Shown piece by piece: positions 5,429 through 8,771 of a stretch of 8,771 nucleotides of DNA; the first letter of the stretch is position 1, and the number at the start of each line of letters is the position of its first letter. The notes beneath the pieces were generated by a model. It ran no database searches, had not been told where the DNA came from, and saw only the letters and a program-made list of their open reading frames with translations. The DNA comes from an uncultured Caryophanales bacterium (GTDB taxonomy: Bacteria > Bacillota_I > Bacilli_A > RF39 > UBA660), in the NCBI GenBank assembly GCA_946402785.1, contig CAMIXP010000049.1:1-8771 (forward strand). Reading direction: 5' to 3'. The position numbers and the translations under genes are program-made.

Positions 5429-6142
5429 ATGGAAATAGATTTTAAAATTAATGATTTTGAAGGTCCATTGGATTTATTACTACATTTGATAAAAGAATCT
5501 AAGATGGATATCATGAATATTGAAATCGAAGAGATTACCAAACAATATATGGCTTTTTTGGATCAAACCGAAAAGATGAATTTGGAAATTTCTTCTGAAT
5601 ACTTGGTTTTAGCTTCTGAATTAATTGAAATTAAATCTAGAATGCTTCTTCCAAGAAATCAAATGGAAGAGGACTCTGAAGAAGAAGATCCTCGTGAGGA
5701 TTTAATTCAACGATTATTAGAATATCAAGCTTATAAAGATATTACAAAAGTATTACAAGAAAAAGAATTACTTCGTAGAGATATTTATACAAAGACCCCA
5801 GAAAATATTCATCAATATGTAGAAGAAGATCATACGATTCATGCGGATGTAACGCTTGACGATTTAGTGAAAGCATTACAAAATTATTATCAAAGAAAAG
5901 AAGATAACAAGCCATTAAATACAAAAGTAACTGTGAATGAGATTAGTGTTTCTTCTAGAAGACATGATATTAAGAAATTATTGAAAAGCAAGAAAAGAGT
6001 TTCTTTCTTTGAACTTTTTCCTGTTGTTTCTAAAGAATACATTGTTGCGACATTCTTGGCTATTTTAGAAATGGCAAAGAATCGCGAAATTAAAATTACG
6101 CAAGAAAGCAACTTTGAAGATATTATATGTGAGGCGGTGTAG
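5429..6142 (+). CDS. scpA: Segregation and condensation protein A (kleisin of the SMC complex)
   Basis: ScpA is the kleisin that bridges the two heads of the SMC dimer and carries ScpB, forming the chromosome condensation and segregation complex on the nucleoid. The 237-residue protein has the family N-terminus FEGPLDLLLHLI (10-21), then the SMC-neck-binding helices with SSEYLVLASELIEIKSRMLLP (55-75). A long acidic middle region (78-90 rich in Glu/Asp) follows; in the family this central part binds ScpB. The C-terminal winged helix (about 180-237, KKRVSFFELFP) contacts the SMC cap. Length is within the usual range. Only one base separates its stop from the scpB start, so the two are co-transcribed and likely translationally coupled. 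Confidence 0.97.
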   Translation: MEIDFKINDFEGPLDLLLHLIKESKMDIMNIEIEEITKQYMAFLDQTEKMNLEISSEYLVLASELIEIKSRMLLPRNQMEEDSEEEDPREDLIQRLLEYQAYKDITKVLQEKELLRRDIYTKTPENIHQYVEEDHTIHADVTLDDLVKALQNYYQRKEDNKPLNTKVTVNEISVSSRRHDIKKLLKSKKRVSFFELFPVVSKEYIVATFLAILEMAKNREIKITQESNFEDIICEAV

Positions 6143-6143
6143 T

Positions 6144-6719
6144 ATGCAGAAGGCTGTATTAGAAGGACTTCTATTTGTTGTAGGGGAAGATGGATTAACA
6201 CTTGATCAAATAGAAGATGTTTTAGAAGTGGATGAAGAGACCTCTAGAAATTTAATTATGGAATTAAAGAAAGATTACGAAGATGAATCTAGAGGACTAA
6301 GAATTGATTTTTTAGGGAATCGTTTTAAACTTACTACGAAATTTGAACATAAAGCTTATTATCAAAAATTATTAGAAAATCCAGAAACGAATTTTTTAAG
6401 TCAAGCTGCCTTGGAGACACTTGCGATTGTTGCCTACAATGAACCAATTACAAGAGTACAAGTGGATAATATTCGTGGAGTTAGTTCTACTTCTATTATG
6501 AGAAAGTTAGTAGCCAAGGGATTTATTAAAGAAGTAGGTAGAAGTGATATTCCTGGTAGACCAATTCTATATGAAACAACCCATGAGTTTTTGGATTATT
6601 TTGGACTTTCCTCTATTGAAGATTTACCGAATATTGATGACATTATGCAACATGTGGAAGAGGAAGAAAAGGATACGAATCCTGACTTATATACTTCCAA
6701 ATATACAGAAGAAGAATAA
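6144..6719 (+). CDS. scpB: Segregation and condensation protein B
   Basis: ScpB dimerises and binds the middle of ScpA, regulating SMC ATPase activity and loading on DNA. The 191-residue protein has two winged-helix domains. The first (about 1-75) begins QKAVLEGLLFVVGEDGLTL. The second (about 80-155) holds the family signatures LSQAALETLAIVAYNEPITR (85-104), VDNIRGV (107-113) and GRPILYETTHEFLDYFGL (138-155). The tail from about 171 is acidic and probably disordered, as in many homologues. I start it at the ATG at 6144, not at an upstream in-frame ATG (6114). GAGGCGGTG (6131-6139) is a good Shine-Dalgarno site, the homology begins at this methionine, and the longer form would run into the end of scpA. 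Confidence 0.97.
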   Translation: MQKAVLEGLLFVVGEDGLTLDQIEDVLEVDEETSRNLIMELKKDYEDESRGLRIDFLGNRFKLTTKFEHKAYYQKLLENPETNFLSQAALETLAIVAYNEPITRVQVDNIRGVSSTSIMRKLVAKGFIKEVGRSDIPGRPILYETTHEFLDYFGLSSIEDLPNIDDIMQHVEEEEKDTNPDLYTSKYTEEE

Positions 6720-6741
6720 AAACTGCTTGACAGTTTTTTTT
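6718..6741 (+). terminator. Terminator of scpA-scpB
   Basis: AAAAACTG (6718-6725) pairs with CAGTTTTT (6731-6738) around the five-base loop CTTGA, and the T tract continues to 6741. The left arm begins inside the scpB stop codon. Confidence 0.9.
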
Positions 6742-6770
6742 GTTTCTTTATTATTAAATTGAACATTATA

Positions 6771-6800
6771 TTGACTTTCTCATTTCTTTTTTCTTATAAT
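6771..6800 (+). promoter_or_regulatory. Promoter of the WXG/LXG-like gene
   Basis: TTGACT (6771-6776, five of six) and TATAAT (6795-6800, perfect) are 18 bases apart. Transcription would start near 6807. AGAGGGTG (6820-6827) is the Shine-Dalgarno site for the ATG at 6836. Confidence 0.8.
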
Positions 6801-6835
6801 AAAATTGAATATATAGAATAGAGGGTGCATTATAT

Positions 6836-8656
6836 ATGGCTTTTACTTTAGAAAAAAGTTATGAAGATTTTGGAACAAGTACTACTATTGCTGGAGAAAT
6901 GGCATCTTTATCAGCTGAATTAGATGCTGTAAAGAGTGATTTTGGACGAGCACTAGATACTTTTGATACGGCTTGTTCTGCGCTTGATTTTGCTGATTGG
7001 GGTGATGAAGTACAAGGAAGACTTCAAGCCTACCTTACAGAGGTTATGATAAAAACGGCTCAAACTGTTAAAACGAGTACGGATGCAAATGTTACTGCTA
7101 TGAAAGCAACAGTTGATTCATTAGAATCACAGTTAAATACATTGGCAGCAAAACAAGAAGCATATGTTACGTTAAAAAAATCAGAACCTCCTAAAACAAT
7201 TACAAAATATTATGATGATAAAGGTTATGAGACTAGTTATTTAAAGGAAGGTGGATCATCTTATTCTACTGATAATCCTGCATGGGATGAGTGGGATAAG
7301 CAAATGTATGCCGCTACCGTCGTTATGGATGGAATGTTTGGCGATATCAATGGTGACTTTGCATCACTAGCAAGTACTACATTTGATGCAGCTAACCCTT
7401 CTGGAGCTCCTGCTGGTGGATCTAGTGGAGATGATTCTAAAGAAGGTGAAACTCCAACAGATTCACCTGTATTCGATGAAAATGGTGGAGAAGATGGACG
7501 TCACTTCTCATCAAAAGATGATGCTATCGCTGCTTATATGGCTGCTAACCCTGGTGTTTCTAGAGAACAAGCTGAATCTATTATTAATAGACGTCTTAAG
7601 AATGCAACCTTATTCATCCCACCAGATAAAGTGGATGAAGTCTATGTTGCTGGTGAACAGTTAACTGAAGAAGCTGCTATGGCTTCTGGACTTGCTGAGC
7701 CAACGGAAGAGACGGTTGAAACAACTGATCCTGAACATCTTGGTGATACAGATGATGATGGAACTGAGAACTATAGACAAGGACAACATACGGATCAAGA
7801 ATTCGAAACAGCTGATGGCCAAACTGCTACAAGATCTGAAGACTTGGCTATTTCAGGTGAAATTGAAAAAGATGGAAATGGTGAAGAAACACTTATTCCT
7901 GAAACTGCTACAGGAGAAGCTCATTATGAAACTTCTGATGGAGAAACTTATACAGGTGATATTACTGTAACATATTCTAATGAAGGTGAATCATTCAAGA
8001 AACATGAAGATATTACTGCTGATAAAACGGGTGAGCAAGTTGCTGCTGTTGATCAAAATCAGGTAAGAGATTATCACAGCAATAATTTTGGAACTGACAA
8101 TAATATAACAGACGTGACCGTTGAACAGGGTGGAATGGTTACAGGAAAAAGAGAACAAGTAGAAGATTATGGCCGCCCTGGTATGAGATATGTTGTATCC
8201 GATGAATGGAGTTATGTAATTCCTGAGGAAGGAAAGCCAGTTACTGAAGGAAGAATTGTACTTGATGCTGCTAATAACCCTTGTACTTATAGTTATGAAC
8301 GTGATGATAAAGGTCAATTGATTGAAACTTATACCTATCCAACTAGAAAGGGAGAACAATCTCAAACGAGAGTTGTTGATGAACATGTTTATCTTTTAAG
8401 AGTAACAGATCCTAAAGGCAACGTTACAGAAACGCCAATTATTCTTGATAGTCAATTAGGAAATGCAGAATTTGAAAGACAATATCAAAATGCAATGATA
8501 GATGTTGGTTGGGAAGCAAGAGCTATGAACCACGGTATGTATGAAGTTAGAAATGGTACAAACGGTAGTGACCCTGTCATTGTTAAAAATATTAATGATG
8601 AGAATAACGAATATGTTTATCAGTTTGAATTTATATGGCCAGAAGATTATTGGTAG
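6836..8656 (+). CDS. Large acidic protein with WXG100/LXG-like N-terminus, putative type VII secretion substrate
   Basis: I do not recognise the full 606-residue protein. Residues 1-112 read as a helical hairpin: helix one about 15-52, a turn with DWGD (Trp55-Gly56), helix two about 57-112. This is the pattern of WXG100 and LXG proteins exported by the type VII (Esx/Yuk) system. There is no signal peptide, membrane span or wall anchor. Residues 185-225 are a low-complexity Gly/Ser/Asp/Glu linker. Residues 224-256 look helical (DDAIAAYMAANPGVSREQAE). DTDDDGTEN (304-312) resembles an acidic calcium-binding loop. From about 320 the protein is strongly acidic and rich in Thr and Gly, probably beta-structured and repeat-like. 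The segment YERDDKGQLIETYTY (487-501) faintly recalls YD/RHS repeats. It has only two cysteines (47 and 483). The gene is a lone unit with its own promoter and terminator, and no secretion or immunity gene lies beside it here. Secretion is inference; a surface-protein or adhesin role is equally open. Confidence 0.6.
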   Translation: MAFTLEKSYEDFGTSTTIAGEMASLSAELDAVKSDFGRALDTFDTACSALDFADWGDEVQGRLQAYLTEVMIKTAQTVKTSTDANVTAMKATVDSLESQLNTLAAKQEAYVTLKKSEPPKTITKYYDDKGYETSYLKEGGSSYSTDNPAWDEWDKQMYAATVVMDGMFGDINGDFASLASTTFDAANPSGAPAGGSSGDDSKEGETPTDSPVFDENGGEDGRHFSSKDDAIAAYMAANPGVSREQAESIINRRLKNATLFIPPDKVDEVYVAGEQLTEEAAMASGLAEPTEETVETTDPEHLGDTDDDGTENYRQGQHTDQEFETADGQTATRSEDLAISGEIEKDGNGEETLIPETATGEAHYETSDGETYTGDITVTYSNEGESFKKHEDITADKTGEQVAAVDQNQVRDYHSNNFGTDNNITDVTVEQGGMVTGKREQVEDYGRPGMRYVVSDEWSYVIPEEGKPVTEGRIVLDAANNPCTYSYERDDKGQLIETYTYPTRKGEQSQTRVVDEHVYLLRVTDPKGNVTETPIILDSQLGNAEFERQYQNAMIDVGWEARAMNHGMYEVRNGTNGSDPVIVKNINDENNEYVYQFEFIWPEDYW

Positions 8657-8662
8657 AATGAT

Positions 8663-8697
8663 AAGAAGTATGTTTTGTTTGCATACTTCTTTTTTTG
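8663..8697 (+). terminator. Terminator of the WXG/LXG-like gene
   Basis: AAGAAGTATG (8663-8672) pairs perfectly with CATACTTCTT (8682-8691) around a nine-base loop, followed by a T run to 8696. It starts six bases after the stop codon. Its right arm overlaps the predicted -35 of the tRNA promoter. Confidence 0.9.
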
Positions 8698-8706
8698 TGT
8701 TATAAT
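8679..8706 (+). promoter_or_regulatory. Promoter of tRNA-Leu
   Basis: TATAAT (8701-8706) is preceded after 16 bases by TTGCAT (8679-8684), the same -35 variant proposed for the RNHCP gene. The predicted start, near 8713, is about five bases before the mature tRNA end, as is usual for tRNA genes. Confidence 0.6.
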
Positions 8707-8717
8707 TTATTTGTGCT

Positions 8718-8771
8718 GCTTCCATGGCGGAATTGGTAGACGCGGCAGACTCAAAATCTGCTTCTAGCAAT
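8718..8771 (+). tRNA. tRNA-Leu(CAA), 5' part, cut by window end
   Basis: The acceptor strand GCTTCCA (8718-8724) is followed by T8-G9 and the D arm with GCGGAATTGGTAGACGC, typical of bacterial tRNA-Leu. The anticodon stem GCAGA (8745-8749) pairs with TCTGC (8757-8761). The loop CTCAAAA puts anticodon CAA at 8752-8754, reading UUG. The long class II variable arm begins with TCTA (8763-8766), loop GCAA, then T at the window end. The variable-arm 3' half, T arm and acceptor 3' strand lie outside the window. More tRNA genes may follow. Confidence 0.95.

Noticed and set aside
5338..5541. N-terminal extension of the minus-strand RNHCP frame to a start at 5541
   Set aside because: The extra 68 residues are antisense to scpA, hydrophobic/Ser-rich without family similarity, and would cross both predicted promoters. 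The internal ATG has its own ribosome-binding site and begins at the conserved domain.
6114..6143. Longer scpB with ten extra N-terminal residues
   Set aside because: The good Shine-Dalgarno site and family N-terminus point to the ATG at 6144.
5742..6201. Minus-strand open frames across scpA and the start of scpB
   Set aside because: They lie fully antisense to conserved condensin genes, with low-complexity hydrophobic translations and no initiation signals.
6544..6762. Plus-strand 72-codon frame overlapping the end of scpB
   Set aside because: It is out of frame with conserved scpB sequence and runs through the scpB terminator.
7383..7970. Alternative plus-strand frames inside the WXG-like gene
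   Set aside because: They are Met/Leu/Lys-rich out-of-frame readings of a continuous open frame. I considered a frameshifted second protein, but the main frame is intact throughout.
6836..8656. Polymorphic toxin with immunity partner
   Set aside because: I see no known toxin domain or catalytic motif at the C-terminus, and no immunity gene follows before the terminator and tRNA. It is kept only as an open possibility in the finding.
7991..8770. Minus-strand open frames near the end of the window
   Set aside because: They overlap the WXG-like gene, its terminator and the tRNA, and lack ribosome-binding sites and recognisable motifs.
8718..8771. Integration (attachment) site in the tRNA-Leu gene
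   Set aside because: tRNA-Leu genes are common integration targets, but only the 5' part is visible and there is no integrase or repeated tRNA fragment in the window.

Overview
The window looks like chromosomal DNA from a low-GC, cell-walled Bacillota bacterium. The evidence is AT-rich DNA, strong Shine-Dalgarno sites, U-tract terminators, and ScpA/ScpB of the Gram-positive SMC condensin type. There is also a lipoprotein L,D-transpeptidase with SH3 domains and an oxygen-sensitive class III ribonucleotide reductase, which indicates anaerobic or facultative life. TGA is used as a stop (end of nrdD) and tryptophan is TGG, so this is not the Mycoplasma code. An anaerobic gut-type Bacilli or Erysipelotrichia relative is my guess; no marker fixes the genus.

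Layout. (1) 71-3225: a tight operon nrdD-nrdG-dUTPase, making deoxyribonucleotides without oxygen and removing the dUTP that a triphosphate reductase produces directly. (2) 3226-4604: a monocistronic gene for a lipoprotein with three SH3-like repeats and an L,D-transpeptidase domain. Its promoter, Shine-Dalgarno site and the nrd terminator are packed into about 60 bases. (3) 4652-5035: a short gene for a single-span membrane protein with a His-Pro repeat tail, closed by a hairpin that also serves the convergent gene. (4) 5035-5337, minus strand: a small zinc-ribbon protein with an RNHCP domain. Its predicted promoter is back to back with that of scpA. (5) 5429-6741: scpA-scpB, the kleisin and winged-helix subunits of the SMC chromosome condensation complex, followed by a terminator. 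(6) 6771-8697: a 606-residue acidic protein with no signal peptide. Its N-terminus is a helical hairpin with a central Trp-Gly, resembling WXG100/LXG-type type VII secretion substrates; the rest is unrecognised. (7) 8718-8771: the 5' part of a tRNA-Leu(CAA), cut by the window end.

Most of the window is housekeeping. The least explained parts are the 606-aa WXG-like protein, the 102-aa His-Pro repeat membrane protein, and several compact regulatory junctions where a promoter, terminator and ribosome-binding site overlap. I see no CRISPR array, insertion sequence, phage gene or complete novel multi-gene system. All promoter and terminator calls come from reading by eye and are predictions.
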